This document shows, piece by piece, positions 16,700 through 25,696 of a DNA stretch of 64,000 nucleotides; position 1 is the stretch's first letter; every line of letters starts with the position of its first letter. The notes beneath the pieces are model-generated. The model saw only the letters and a program-made list of their open reading frames with translations, had not been told where the DNA came from and did no database searches. Made by a program: the position numbers and the translations under genes. The DNA lies in assembly GCF_016918545.1 (NCBI RefSeq), contig NZ_JAFFQC010000004.1:1-64000 (forward strand), read 5' to 3'. Origin of the DNA: Desulfobulbus alkaliphilus. GTDB lineage: Bacteria > Desulfobacterota > Desulfobulbia > Desulfobulbales > Desulfobulbaceae.

Positions 16700-19126
16700 A
16701 TGCAGTACAGATCACAGGACAGGCGAAAAAAGGATCGACGCAACCAGGAACGCCGCAAACAGGCCAACCTGCCCCGCTATATATATCCGGGTGATGAATG
16801 GAAAATCATTGAAAAAGAATTCTGCCCAGAGAATATCGGCCAGATGGAATCTATTTTTGCCCTCAGCAATGGCTACCTGGGCATGCGCGGCACCTTCGAG
16901 GAAGGGCGGCCCTTTTATGATCATGGAACGCTCATCAACGGCTTTTATGAAAGTTGGCCGATCATCTACCCGGAACAGGCCTATGGCTTCGCCAAGACCG
17001 GCCAGACCATCGTCAATCTCCACGATTTCAAGATCATTCGCTTGTATGTGGATGACGAACACTTTTCCCTGATGACCGCTGATTTAAAATACTTCAATCG
17101 TACCCTGGACATGAAGGAGGGGATCCTGACCAGGGATATTGTCTGGGAAATGCCCTCGGGTAAACTGATCTCTATCAAATCGACCCGCTTGGTTTCATTT
17201 GAACATCGCCACCTGGCGGCCATCCACTATGAAGTGACAGTGCTGAACAGCAAGGCACCGGTGGTGATCGTCTCGGAAATCACCCCCCATCGGACCATCC
17301 GCGGCACCAGCGGTGATCCGAGGGATACCAAGGTTTTCAGAGAAAAAGTGCTGGATCCGCAATGCAACATCGTCGATGAGCTGCAGATTATTCTCGGATT
17401 CAAAACCCGCAACAGCCAGATGACCCTGGGATGCGGTTTCGATCATACCGTTGACAGCGAAACCCCCATTACCAGTGAAAATGAGGCCTCGAACGATGAC
17501 GGCCGCATCATTTTTTCCGTGGATGCGCAACCGAATGTCCCTATACGGATCACCAAGTGGATAAGCTTTCACACCTCGCAGAAATCCGACCCTGGGGATC
17601 TCTGCAGGCGGGTCCAGTGGACTCTGGCCCGGGCGAAACAGGACGGATTCGAATCGGTTGTCCGCAGACAAAAACAGTTTCTCGACAAATTCTGGCGTAG
17701 CTGCGATGTACATATCAAGATCAATCAACAGCGAGGTATCCGCTCGTCAAAAGATTGGCAGCAGGCGGTGCACTGGAATCTGTTTCAGCTCTGTCAAGCG
17801 GCAAGCCGGACCGAGGGGACAGGTATCCCGGCCAAAGGCCTGACCGGGGACGGGTACGAAGGCCACTATTTCTGGGATATTGAGATTTATGTTCTCCCTT
17901 TTCTCATCTACACCAATCCCCGCATCGCCAGAAACCTGCTTCGCTTCCGCTACAATATGCTGGACAAGGCGAGACAACGGGCCCAGGATGTCAACCAGAG
18001 AGGCGCCCTGTTCCCCTGGCGGACCATCAATGGGGATGAGGCCTCGGCCTATTATGCCGCCGGCACCGCCCAATATCACATCAATGCCGATATCATGTTC
18101 GGCATGAAAAAATATGTGGAGGTCACCCGAGATTACGAATTTCTCTACCGGGAAGGGGCTGAAATGCTGGTGGAAACGGCACGCCTGTGGCTGGACCTCG
18201 GTTTCTATTCACAACGTAAAAACAACAAATTCTGCATCCATGGAGTGACCGGTCCAGATGAATACAATACCGTGGTCAACAACAACGCCTATACCAACCT
18301 CATGGCCCGGGAAAACCTCCGCTTCGCAGTGGCAACCATTGAGGAGCTGCATCATAAAGATGTGGAAACGTACCGAGACTTGCAGATTAAAACCGGTCTG
18401 GAAGCCACGGAAGTGGAAGAGTGGCGGCGGGCTGCCGATAACATGTACCTCCCCTATGACAAGGACCTTGGAATCCACCCCCAGGATGACAATTTTTTAG
18501 AAAAAAAAGAATGGGATATCGACGGCACGCCCCTGGAGAAATTTCCCCTGCTGCTCCATTATCATCCCCTGACCATCTACCGTCACCGGGTGATCAAGCA
18601 GGCAGATCTGGTCCTGGCCATGTTTCTGTTGGGCAACGAGTTTTCAATCGAAGAAAAAAGACGAAACTTCAAGTATTATGATCGACTCACCACCGGAGAT
18701 TCTTCCCTGTCCATTGGTATCCAGAGCATTGTTGCCTCTGAAATCGGCAATCACCGCAAAGCAGAGGAGTATGCCCGGTTCGCGGTCCTGATGGATCTGG
18801 CCAACATCAACAACAATATCCGCCACGGTTGCCACATCGCTTCCATAGGGGCGGCATGGATGGTGCTGGTGTACGGGTTTGCCGGCATGCGGGATTACGG
18901 TGGTAAGATCACTTTCAATCCCAGGCTTCCCGACGGCTGCACCCAGTTGCGTTTCCGCCTGACCTTCAGAGGCAGCCTGATCGAGATCGAACTCCTTCCT
19001 GAAACCTCCGTCTATCGACTCCTGGAAGGCCCGGACCTCATCTTTCATCATCGGGATAAAGAAATTGAGCTGAGCCAGCAAAAACCTGAAATAGTATGCG
19101 CATCTGCCTGTGTGCTGCCGACCTGA
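16700..19126 (+). CDS. Glycoside hydrolase family 65 disaccharide phosphorylase
   Basis: GH65 enzymes phosphorolyse alpha-glucosides with inversion, releasing beta-glucose 1-phosphate. The protein has 808 residues, the usual length. The N-terminal beta-sandwich begins at YIYPGDEWKIIEKEF with ALSNGYLGMRG. The (alpha/alpha)6 barrel contains GHYFWDIEIYVLPF and the catalytic acid in GVTGPDEYN (Glu at about residue 521). The substrate pocket is not diagnostic, so trehalose, maltose, nigerose and kojibiose remain open. A basic, Arg/Gln-rich leader of about 25 residues precedes the domain. The ribosome site GGAG lies eight bases before the ATG. The gene is 70 bp downstream of its mutase partner. The 255 bp after it show no terminator or gene. 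Confidence 0.88.
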   Translation: MQYRSQDRRKKDRRNQERRKQANLPRYIYPGDEWKIIEKEFCPENIGQMESIFALSNGYLGMRGTFEEGRPFYDHGTLINGFYESWPIIYPEQAYGFAKTGQTIVNLHDFKIIRLYVDDEHFSLMTADLKYFNRTLDMKEGILTRDIVWEMPSGKLISIKSTRLVSFEHRHLAAIHYEVTVLNSKAPVVIVSEITPHRTIRGTSGDPRDTKVFREKVLDPQCNIVDELQIILGFKTRNSQMTLGCGFDHTVDSETPITSENEASNDDGRIIFSVDAQPNVPIRITKWISFHTSQKSDPGDLCRRVQWTLARAKQDGFESVVRRQKQFLDKFWRSCDVHIKINQQRGIRSSKDWQQAVHWNLFQLCQAASRTEGTGIPAKGLTGDGYEGHYFWDIEIYVLPFLIYTNPRIARNLLRFRYNMLDKARQRAQDVNQRGALFPWRTINGDEASAYYAAGTAQYHINADIMFGMKKYVEVTRDYEFLYREGAEMLVETARLWLDLGFYSQRKNNKFCIHGVTGPDEYNTVVNNNAYTNLMARENLRFAVATIEELHHKDVETYRDLQIKTGLEATEVEEWRRAADNMYLPYDKDLGIHPQDDNFLEKKEWDIDGTPLEKFPLLLHYHPLTIYRHRVIKQADLVLAMFLLGNEFSIEEKRRNFKYYDRLTTGDSSLSIGIQSIVASEIGNHRKAEEYARFAVLMDLANINNNIRHGCHIASIGAAWMVLVYGFAGMRDYGGKITFNPRLPDGCTQLRFRLTFRGSLIEIELLPETSVYRLLEGPDLIFHHRDKEIELSQQKPEIVCASACVLPT

Positions 19127-19381
19127 ACCGAAACGCTGCATGTGGCCCCGCTCAAGACCGGCTTGGCACCGCACAGGGAAGTTTGGTTCGCTGGTCTTAA
19201 GCCTGGCTTAACAGCGCAGGCAGGCTTTCATCCTTACCAGGAACAGAGAGTTCATCTTTCCTCATCATTTCAAGACCATACGAGACCCGCCAGCTTGTGA
19301 TGCCGAGCCGCACCGCCAGCGGACCAACCACCCCGTGCAAGGCTCACGGAGCCAGACCGAACAAAACAAAGGAAGACGATT

Positions 19382-20380
19382 ATGCCGCAATTCATCATGC
19401 CTGATCAAGTGCATACGCCCGCGGGCGATATCCGCCACGTTGGGATCGAACTGGAGATGGCCGGCCTGGACCTCATGGACATGGCCAAAGCCGTGGCAGT
19501 CGTTTTCGGCGGCCAGGTCACATCGAAAAATTCGTTTGAGATCGAGGTCACAAACTCCCGGTACGGGACCTTTCATATCGAACTGGATGCCAGTCTTCTT
19601 AAGGATCATGCCTACCTGGATTATCTCGCCAAAATAGGCATTGAACCGCAGGACCTGGAAGAGCAGAAAGATATCGAATCGACCCTGTCCCGACTGGCTC
19701 GAAGTGTCGTCCCCAGCGAAGTCGTCGCTCCGCCCATTCCGGTGACCGCACTGGCGGAAATGGATACACTACGCCAAAGGCTGCATCAGGCCGGCGCCAA
19801 AGGCACCCGGGCAGCATTGATTTACGCTTTTGGCGCCCAGTTCAACATCGAAACAGCCAGTGCAAGCGCTTCCTATTTTCGCGATATCCTGCGCGCCTAT
19901 GTTCTGTTGCATGATCGGCTGTCCGAACGCGGCACCGTGGACATTGCCCGGAAGGTCGCGCCGTATATCCGCGCTTTTCCCGGTGAGTACATTCGGCTGA
20001 TCCTGAGCGAAAACTACGCGCCCAGTCTGACCGACCTGATTGGGGACTATCTCCTCCACAATCCAACCCGCAACCGTCCCCTCGACATGCTGCCTCTCTT
20101 TGCGCATCTGGCCCATGATCAGGTGATGGCCGCTCCGGTGGAAACCCACCTGATCAAACCGCGCCCCACATTCCACTATCGATTACCGAATTGCCAGATA
20201 GACGAACCTGACTGGTCGCTGGACCAACCATGGAACGACTGGGTCATGGTGGAAAAACTGGCGGCGGATACAAAACGCCTGGCACAACACTGCCATACCT
20301 ATCTCGAACAACCTGGAGAGATCGTGGCCGGCATGGTGGACGAGTGGATGAACAACCTTGGAAAATGGTTGAACACTTGA
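19382..20380 (+). CDS. Amidoligase-family protein
   Basis: The N-terminus DIRHVGIELEMAG is the first strand of the amidoligase/glutamine synthetase-like fold (Amidoligase_2), with the metal-binding glutamates. It continues with TNSRYGTFHIELDAS and later YPFGAQFNIE-like and RPTFHYRLPNCQID strands. Length is 332 residues. Such enzymes are predicted to use ATP to form an amide bond between a carboxylate and an amine, but the substrate is not known. The gene overlaps by 16 bp a glutamine amidotransferase-like gene, so the two probably act together: the amidotransferase either supplies nitrogen or hydrolyses a gamma-glutamyl bond. The ribosome site is AAGGAAG, 7 bp upstream. The role in a small-molecule or peptide modification pathway is inference. 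Confidence 0.75.
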   Translation: MPQFIMPDQVHTPAGDIRHVGIELEMAGLDLMDMAKAVAVVFGGQVTSKNSFEIEVTNSRYGTFHIELDASLLKDHAYLDYLAKIGIEPQDLEEQKDIESTLSRLARSVVPSEVVAPPIPVTALAEMDTLRQRLHQAGAKGTRAALIYAFGAQFNIETASASASYFRDILRAYVLLHDRLSERGTVDIARKVAPYIRAFPGEYIRLILSENYAPSLTDLIGDYLLHNPTRNRPLDMLPLFAHLAHDQVMAAPVETHLIKPRPTFHYRLPNCQIDEPDWSLDQPWNDWVMVEKLAADTKRLAQHCHTYLEQPGEIVAGMVDEWMNNLGKWLNT

Positions 20381-21189
20381 AGAGCCGCCGTCCATTGATC
20401 GGTATTACCGGACCGGACCACGGCGGCCTGGCGGCCTGGTGGTTCACCCGGATCGCCGTGTGGCGCGCCGGGGGACGAAGTGTGCGCATCACTCCGCAAC
20501 ACCCCCGATCCATCCATAATCTCAGCGGGCTGATTCTCGGTGGCGGCGCTGATGTCGCTCCGGACCTGTATGGAGCCAAGCTCCTGACTCCGGAGGAAAT
20601 AACCGTGGGAGAACAGGGCTGGGTTCGCCGCGGCATTGCTTTCTTGGTTTTCCCACTCATGCTCCTCCTCCGACGGATTCTCACCACGCGCAACCCGGGC
20701 CTCAACAAGAATCGTGACCAACTGGAGCAAAAGCTGCTCCAGGAGGCATTGGCGCACGATATCCCCATCCTGGGCATTTGCCGCGGAGCACAACTGCTCA
20801 ATGTGACCACAGGGGGGACTCTCCACCAGCATCTAGCCGGGTTTTACCAGGAGAGTCCAAACATACGCAGCCTGCTGCCGCGGAAAATCATTGCTGTCCA
20901 GCCCGAATCCCGCCTGGCGGACATACTCCGCTGTACAACATGCCGAATCAATGCCCTCCATGATCAGGCTATCCATCAGCCGGGAACCGCTGTGCGCATT
21001 GTGGCCACCGAAAGCAACGGTGTTATCCAGGCTATCGAATTAACGGATAAACACTTTGCCCTTGGCGTCCAATGGCATCCGGAATACCTGCCCCATCATC
21101 GCCGTCAGCAGCGACTGTTCAAAGCGTTGATCCAGGCAGCGAAAAGTAGCTCGCGGACAAGCGGGCCAGAAGACTCCCTGGGTCCGTGA
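20365..21189 (+). CDS. Class I glutamine amidotransferase-like (gamma-glutamyl hydrolase, peptidase C26)
   Basis: The protein belongs to the PuuD/peptidase C26 group that cleaves gamma-glutamyl amides. The nucleophile is in ICRGAQLLN, the catalytic His-x-Glu is in VQWHPEY, and GLILGGGADVAP is the oxyanion strand. Start ATG 20365 overlaps the amidoligase stop; the longer frame extends into that gene. An unusual feature is a hydrophobic, basic-flanked insert near residue 90 (RRGIAFLVFPLMLLLRRI) between the oxyanion strand and the nucleophile, which could anchor the enzyme to the membrane. Length is about 274 residues. The tight overlap argues for a shared pathway with the amidoligase. Confidence 0.82.
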   Translation: MVEHLKSRRPLIGITGPDHGGLAAWWFTRIAVWRAGGRSVRITPQHPRSIHNLSGLILGGGADVAPDLYGAKLLTPEEITVGEQGWVRRGIAFLVFPLMLLLRRILTTRNPGLNKNRDQLEQKLLQEALAHDIPILGICRGAQLLNVTTGGTLHQHLAGFYQESPNIRSLLPRKIIAVQPESRLADILRCTTCRINALHDQAIHQPGTAVRIVATESNGVIQAIELTDKHFALGVQWHPEYLPHHRRQQRLFKALIQAAKSSSRTSGPEDSLGP

Positions 21190-21243
21190 AAAGTAGGAGA
21201 GCGCCTCAATCCTGGTGATCAGGGGCTCGATGCCGCGCACCGC

Positions 21244-21663
21244 CTATTTCAAATCCTTGCCCGTGGTTGTGGTGACCAGTTTCCCATGCTTGACCCCTTT
21301 GGTGCCGATGAGTTCGTCGGCAAGTCTTTGCACCTCACGGGCCGTACCGCGCACCACCGCCACCTCCAGACAGTTGTGGGCATCAAGGTGCACGTGGAGT
21401 ACGGAAATGATGGCATGATGATGACTGTGCTGATGTTCGGTGAGTTTGTCGGCAAGATCACGGGTATGGTGATCATAGACCAGGGTAACCGTGCCGACGG
21501 TCTCCTCATCTTCCCGGGTCCATTGCCGTTCCACCAGTGCGTCACGCATCAAGTCTCGAACCGCTTCGCTACGATTCTGATATCCCTTTTCCCGGATCAA
21601 TTCATCAAATTGTTGCAACAGACTCTCGTCAATGGAAACGCCAAAACGGACCGTTGTCGCCAT
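21244..21663 (-). CDS. nikR: Nickel-responsive regulator NikR
   Basis: NikR is a ribbon-helix-helix repressor with an ACT-like nickel-sensing domain. The 139-residue length is typical. The N-terminal RHH is [20 protein letters not shown]. The high-affinity Ni site is complete: His79, His90, His92 and Cys98, with the family spacing. I place the start at ATG 21663, which has GAGAGG upstream; the longer open frame has no support. It is divergent from the nickel uptake operon and very probably controls it from the shared 270-bp region. Confidence 0.93.
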   Translation of the reverse strand: MATTVRFGVSIDESLLQQFDELIREKGYQNRSEAVRDLMRDALVERQWTREDEETVGTVTLVYDHHTRDLADKLTEHQHSHHHAIISVLHVHLDAHNCLEVAVVRGTAREVQRLADELIGTKGVKHGKLVTTTTGKDLK

Positions 21664-21825
21664 AAAAACCTCTCTGTGTAAACGCTGACCGGTGGAGCGA
21701 TGCCTGTCGATGGCGCAACAGGCTTTCGTTTCTCCGTATTTTCTAGTCACGCATTTTATACCGCACTTCTCTTGCCTGTCATCCATTTTCCGCATCAGCT
21801 TATTGACGACATCCTGCAAATTCCT

Positions 21826-21854
21826 TTGACAAACCCTGGATTATTATCTACTGT
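21826..21854 (+). promoter_or_regulatory. Probable promoter of the nickel uptake operon
   Basis: A consensus -35 box TTGACA (21826-21831) is followed after 17 bp by TACTGT (21849-21854). It lies 80 bp upstream of the first gene, in the nikR-operon intergenic region. Confidence 0.5.
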
Positions 21855-21893
21855 TGCTTCGTGTCACCAACCATTCAATCGTGCTACGCGCAC

Positions 21894-21919
21894 CGGTTGT
21901 GCATCCCCCCGCACAACCG
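21894..21919. promoter_or_regulatory. Perfect dyad before the nickel operon, candidate operator or leader hairpin
   Basis: The arms CGGTTGTGC (21894-21902) and GCACAACCG (21911-21919) pair perfectly over 9 bp around an 8-bp C-rich centre. It sits between the promoter and the ribosome site (AAGGAG, 21924-21929). It could be a NikR operator or an RNA hairpin. It does not match the E. coli NikR half-site GTATGA. Confidence 0.45.
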
Positions 21920-21935
21920 CACCAAGGAGAATTCC

Positions 21936-22694
21936 ATGGGTCTTTGCAAACAGAGCATTTTTCGTTGTCTCTTCGGATGCCTGTTCATCTTCTCCATTAT
22001 GGCGGCACCGGTTCAGGCCGGGACGCTGACCTTCTACGCCAGCGGTGAAGATCTAGCCACTGAAGGATTTCAAGCCCCCCGCCTGACCAAGGACGGCTGG
22101 GCCCTGACCTTCAGCCACATCTTCGTCACCCTGACGGACATCACCGCCTATCAGACCGATCCCCCCTATGATCCCAACCAGGGCGGCCCCATCCCCGGAA
22201 AGACTCAGGCCACATTACCAGGCGTCCATACCCTGGATCTGGTCATGAGCGCCCAGGAGGATGACCGGGTCCTGGTCGGCGCGGTCATGGATGCCCCCGC
22301 CGGGCACTACAATGCGCTTTCCTGGAAAATGACCAGGGCAACGGAAGGCATCCTGGCCGGCTATTCCATGGTCCTGACCGGCACGGCGGAAAAAGAGGGA
22401 GAAACCGTCCCGTTTCAGCTCTATTCCGAGGAAGAGCGAACCTATCGCTGCGGCGAGTATGTCGGCGACGAACGGAAAGGATTGCTGGCGGAGCAGGGGG
22501 AGGCCGACCTGGAGATAACCTTTCATCTCGACCATATCTTCGGCCGGGCCGACAAGCCCGCCGACGATCCGATGAACACCGAAGCTCCCGGCTTTGCCCC
22601 CTTCACCAATGGCGACGGCAAACAGACTCTGACTCTGCACGGCCTGCACATCGGTCATGCAGGGGAAGGACACTGCAACGTCGAATGGCACTGA
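21936..22694 (+). CDS. Periplasmic His-rich protein of the nickel transport operon
   Basis: A signal peptide (MGLCKQSIFRCLFGCLFIF to the cleavage region APVQAG) leads a mature part of about 225 residues. The C-terminus is rich in potential metal ligands (HGLHIGHAGEGHCNVEWH). FSHIFVTLTDITAY and YNALSWKM resemble a periplasmic beta-sandwich. Nickel ECF systems often have an extra periplasmic component (NikK), and this position and the His-rich tail fit that role, although I do not recognise it as the usual NikK family. The start was set to ATG 21936, which has AAGGAG upstream. The stop overlaps the next start by 10 bp, so it is translationally coupled. Confidence 0.75.
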   Translation: MGLCKQSIFRCLFGCLFIFSIMAAPVQAGTLTFYASGEDLATEGFQAPRLTKDGWALTFSHIFVTLTDITAYQTDPPYDPNQGGPIPGKTQATLPGVHTLDLVMSAQEDDRVLVGAVMDAPAGHYNALSWKMTRATEGILAGYSMVLTGTAEKEGETVPFQLYSEEERTYRCGEYVGDERKGLLAEQGEADLEITFHLDHIFGRADKPADDPMNTEAPGFAPFTNGDGKQTLTLHGLHIGHAGEGHCNVEWH

Positions 22695-23200
22695 AACGAT
22701 CCCTTTACCAACATATCCGGCAGGTTGTACCGCTGAGGCAACGCCTGACCTTTGGCGGATTGCTCCTGCTCATTGCTCTGGCGAACGGGTTGAGTCTCTC
22801 TCTGCCCGTTCCGCTCCTGGCCCACGGTGCTCTGCTCAAGTATACCCATACCGCCGCTATCACTGTTCAGGCAGTCTACGATACCGGCCAATCCATGACA
22901 GGCGCGCAGATAACAGTTTATGCACCGGATAACCCGGCCCGCCCATGGCTGACCGGCATCAGCGATGCAGAGGGACGCTTCAGTTTCGTCCCCGACCCTG
23001 ACCTTCCGGGGACCTGGAGTGTCCGGGCCAGGCATGCCGGACACGGGGCCATGGTACACATTCCCATCAACCCCGAGCAGCCGGAGCATAGCCTGAGAAA
23101 GCAGGGCTATACCGCCGGACAACGGGCTCTGATGGCGGCCAGTGTGGTCTGGGGATGCATTGGCACGGCGCTCTATTTTTCCAGGCGGAGAACATCCTGA
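22685..23200 (+). CDS. NikL-like small membrane component of a nickel ECF transporter
   Basis: The protein has 171 residues. It has an N-terminal signal or anchor (FGGLLLLIALANGLSLSL), a processed region beginning at AHGALLKYTHTAA, a carboxypeptidase-regulatory-like beta domain (MTGAQITVYAPDNPARPWLT) and a C-terminal membrane helix (LMAASVVWGCIGTALYF) ending in Arg-Arg-Arg. This is the architecture of NikL, the companion of NikM in NikMLQO transporters. The exposed His near the mature N-terminus could take part in metal handling. The gene overlaps its neighbours on both sides (TGATG junction with the S component). Confidence 0.78.
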   Translation: MALKRSLYQHIRQVVPLRQRLTFGGLLLLIALANGLSLSLPVPLLAHGALLKYTHTAAITVQAVYDTGQSMTGAQITVYAPDNPARPWLTGISDAEGRFSFVPDPDLPGTWSVRARHAGHGAMVHIPINPEQPEHSLRKQGYTAGQRALMAASVVWGCIGTALYFSRRRTS

Positions 23201-23841
23201 TGCACATCCCCGATGGCATCCTGCCCCTCCCCATCACCCTGGGCGGCTATGTACTGGCTGTGTCCGTGACCTGGGCCTGTCTCCACAGGATCAACCAGCG
23301 TGAGGACCCGCGGGAAGGTATCCCCAAAGCGGCTCTGCTCACTGCGGCCTTTTTTCTTGCCTCCCTCATTCATATCCCGCTGCCACCGGCCAGTGTCCAC
23401 CTGGTTCTCAACGGCCTGCTTGGCATCCTGCTGGGTCCTTTTGCCTTTCCCGCCATCATCATCGGCTTGTTTTTCCAGGCGGTCATGTTTGGCCATGGGG
23501 GGTTGACCACCCTGGGTGTCAATGCCATCATTCTCGGAGGACCAGCCCTGGCGGCGGCTGCCCTGTTCAGCGTGCACACCCGGGTCAATGGTCCCTCTCC
23601 TGGAAAAGTGACCGCATTTGCTTTCCTGGCCGGCGTGGTCGCGGTGAGCTTTTCGGTGCTCCTCTTTGCCGCCTGCCTGTTGATCGGCATGCCCGCCCAC
23701 ATTGATGCGGTGGTGGAACGTTCCGCCCTCACGCTCCTGGTTTTGTCGCATATCCCGCTGATAGTCCTCGAAGGCCTGATCGTCGGCCTGGTAGCCGCTT
23801 TTCTCTTTCGGGTACGCCCGCACCTCCTGGAAGGTCTATGA
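23200..23841 (+). CDS. nikM: Nickel/cobalt ECF transporter substrate-binding subunit (CbiM/NikM)
   Basis: This is the S component that binds Ni(II) or Co(II). The N-terminus MHIPDGIL is the signature metal site, in which the N-terminal amine and His2 are ligands; the ATG at 23200 is therefore essential, and the upstream extension is excluded. A further conserved region, LIHIPLPPASVHLVLNGLLG, carries the third-helix ligands. Six or seven membrane segments follow (213 residues). With the NikL-like protein upstream and nikR opposite, nickel is the more likely metal than cobalt. Confidence 0.92.
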   Translation: MHIPDGILPLPITLGGYVLAVSVTWACLHRINQREDPREGIPKAALLTAAFFLASLIHIPLPPASVHLVLNGLLGILLGPFAFPAIIIGLFFQAVMFGHGGLTTLGVNAIILGGPALAAAALFSVHTRVNGPSPGKVTAFAFLAGVVAVSFSVLLFAACLLIGMPAHIDAVVERSALTLLVLSHIPLIVLEGLIVGLVAAFLFRVRPHLLEGL

Positions 23842-24584
23842 GCCACCAAGACAACAGGCCCGATGCCGCCCTGCTGTACCGTTGGGATCCCCGTTTGCGA
23901 ATCGTGGCCCTGCTGCTCCTGGCCTTTGCCTTTTCCTCGATCAAAGAACTGCACGCCATCCCGGCTATAACGGCCCTGACTCTGTTTTTCTGGGTGATCT
24001 CCGGCCTGCCGGCTCGAAGGCTGTGGCATCGGTTGCGATACCCTTCGCTTCTCATCGTGCTTTTGGCTGTGACCCTGCCTTTTGCCGGCGGTTCGACCCC
24101 GTTGCTCAACCTTGGCCCGCTGACCATGACCCAGGAAGGCCTGGAATCGGCCCTGCTCATCACTGCCCGGTTCTACGCCATCCTCATCCTGGCCCTTTGT
24201 TTTCTCGGCAGTACCCCGGTACACCAGACCATTCGGGCCTTTCAGGCGCTGGGCCTGCCGGGTATCATGGCGGATATAGCTCTGCTTATGGTACGATATC
24301 TGGAAGTTTTGGCTCAGGATCTGCAACGGATGCGCCGGTCCATGCAGGTCCGCGGATACCAGGGGCGGGCCTGTTCCTGGAAGACCATCCGGACAACGGC
24401 CCTGCTGACCGGCAACCTGCTGCTGCGCAGTTACGAACGGGCCGATGGTGTTTACAAGGCCATGCGTGTGCGCGGGTACGGCCACAAGAGACCCACTCGA
24501 GGCGGATTCTCCGCCACCATGGCCGACAAAGCAGCCATTGCCGCCGTGACCGTCATGGCCATAGGCTTGACCTGGTTCGGGTAA
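23838..24584 (+). CDS. nikQ: ECF transporter T component (CbiQ/NikQ)
   Basis: This is the integral membrane coupling protein that links the S component to the ATPase. It has 248 residues. The N-terminal hydrophobic helices begin at IVALLLLAFAFSS. The C-terminal coupling helices show the family motif in RRSMQVRGYQGR and KAMRVRGYG (the two Ala/Arg-Gly boxes that dock on the ATPases). The start overlaps the previous stop as ATGA. Confidence 0.92.
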   Translation: MSHQDNRPDAALLYRWDPRLRIVALLLLAFAFSSIKELHAIPAITALTLFFWVISGLPARRLWHRLRYPSLLIVLLAVTLPFAGGSTPLLNLGPLTMTQEGLESALLITARFYAILILALCFLGSTPVHQTIRAFQALGLPGIMADIALLMVRYLEVLAQDLQRMRRSMQVRGYQGRACSWKTIRTTALLTGNLLLRSYERADGVYKAMRVRGYGHKRPTRGGFSATMADKAAIAAVTVMAIGLTWFG

Positions 24585-24606
24585 AACATAATTCCATAAA
24601 CCTGTG

Positions 24607-25368
24607 ATGCCGCCCTCCATGCCCCCTGCTGTCCAATTTTTCAACCTGGATTTTTCCTATCCGGACAAAACCGATGTGCTGCGCGACATCAGTCTCAGCA
24701 TCTCTCCCGGGGAACGGGTCGGCCTGATTGGTCCCAACGGAGCGGGGAAAACCACCCTCTTCCTCCTTGCCTGCGGCCTGCTCAAGCCAACGAGCGGAGA
24801 AATCCGCCTGTTGGGACAACCGGTTGTCAAGGGCGGGTTCAACCCTGACATCGCCCTGGTTTTCCAGCGGTCCGACGACCAGCTCTTCTGTCCAACGGTC
24901 GGCGAGGATGTGGCTTTTGGCCCGGAGAACCAAGGCCTGACATCAAGGGAAGTCGACCTGCGTGTCCAGGAAGCTTTGACGGCTGTTGGTGGACAACACC
25001 TCTCTGCCCGTCCGGTGCATCACCTTTCCGAAGGAGAAAAACGCCTGGTCGCCATTGCCGGGGCCCTGGCGCTGCGACCTCGGATCGTCATTTTTGATGA
25101 ACCAAGCGCCGGTCTCGATATCCGCGGCCGACGACGTCTGATCCCACTCCTGCAGCAATCGGCGCCGACAGTCCTGATCGCTTCCCATGACCTGGAACTC
25201 ATCCTGGAAACCTGCACCCGGGTTCTGCTTATGGATATGGGGCAGATCATCGCCGACGGACTCCCCCGCGATATCATGAGCGATGAGGTTCTGATGACCG
25301 CCCACGGCCAGGAAAAACCCCATTCCCTGGTGCCGCATCAGGTTGCCCATCGACATACCGCTGCCTGA
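24607..25368 (+). CDS. nikO: ECF transporter ATPase (CbiO/NikO)
   Basis: This is the ATP-binding subunit. It has Walker A GPNGAGKTT, Q-loop FQRSDDQLFCPTV, signature LSEGEKR (LSGGQ variant), Walker B RIVIFDEPSAG and the H-loop ASHD. The length of about 254 residues is normal. A His at the C-terminus (HRHTAA) is near the metal-transport context but not diagnostic. It closes the nickel operon. The gap of 328 bp to the next gene has no strong terminator and only a weak AT-rich candidate promoter near 25620-25640. Confidence 0.93.
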   Translation: MPPSMPPAVQFFNLDFSYPDKTDVLRDISLSISPGERVGLIGPNGAGKTTLFLLACGLLKPTSGEIRLLGQPVVKGGFNPDIALVFQRSDDQLFCPTVGEDVAFGPENQGLTSREVDLRVQEALTAVGGQHLSARPVHHLSEGEKRLVAIAGALALRPRIVIFDEPSAGLDIRGRRRLIPLLQQSAPTVLIASHDLELILETCTRVLLMDMGQIIADGLPRDIMSDEVLMTAHGQEKPHSLVPHQVAHRHTAA

Positions 25369-25696
25369 ACAACTCAAGAGAGCCGCACTCTTTTGCCCAG
25401 CCATTCATGGATGGTGCAATTCCATGGTGGACAACGCTTCTCTCTTGTGAGCGGCCCAGGTATCCCTGGCCTGCCCAGACGGAGCTGTTGGCCATGGCCC
25501 CCAATGGGCAGGTAAGCAGTCGCGACTGTGCCGTGATGGCCACCCCGATTCCCTGGCTTTTGCCTGCCGCTCACCACGCAAAAAAATCCTGCCGCCTTTT
25601 TTTGTTTGTTTCGCCTGGATCTCCTTTTTTTTGTACAATGAACCAAATGTATTTGCAGCGGCCATCAACCATGTTTTCGCGCCAGGAGTTGTGCCT

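Noticed and set aside
23370-24644. 424-residue minus-strand frame opposite nikM and nikQ
   Set aside because: Composition is Gly/Gln/His/Arg-rich without a fold, and it runs opposite two well-identified membrane genes.
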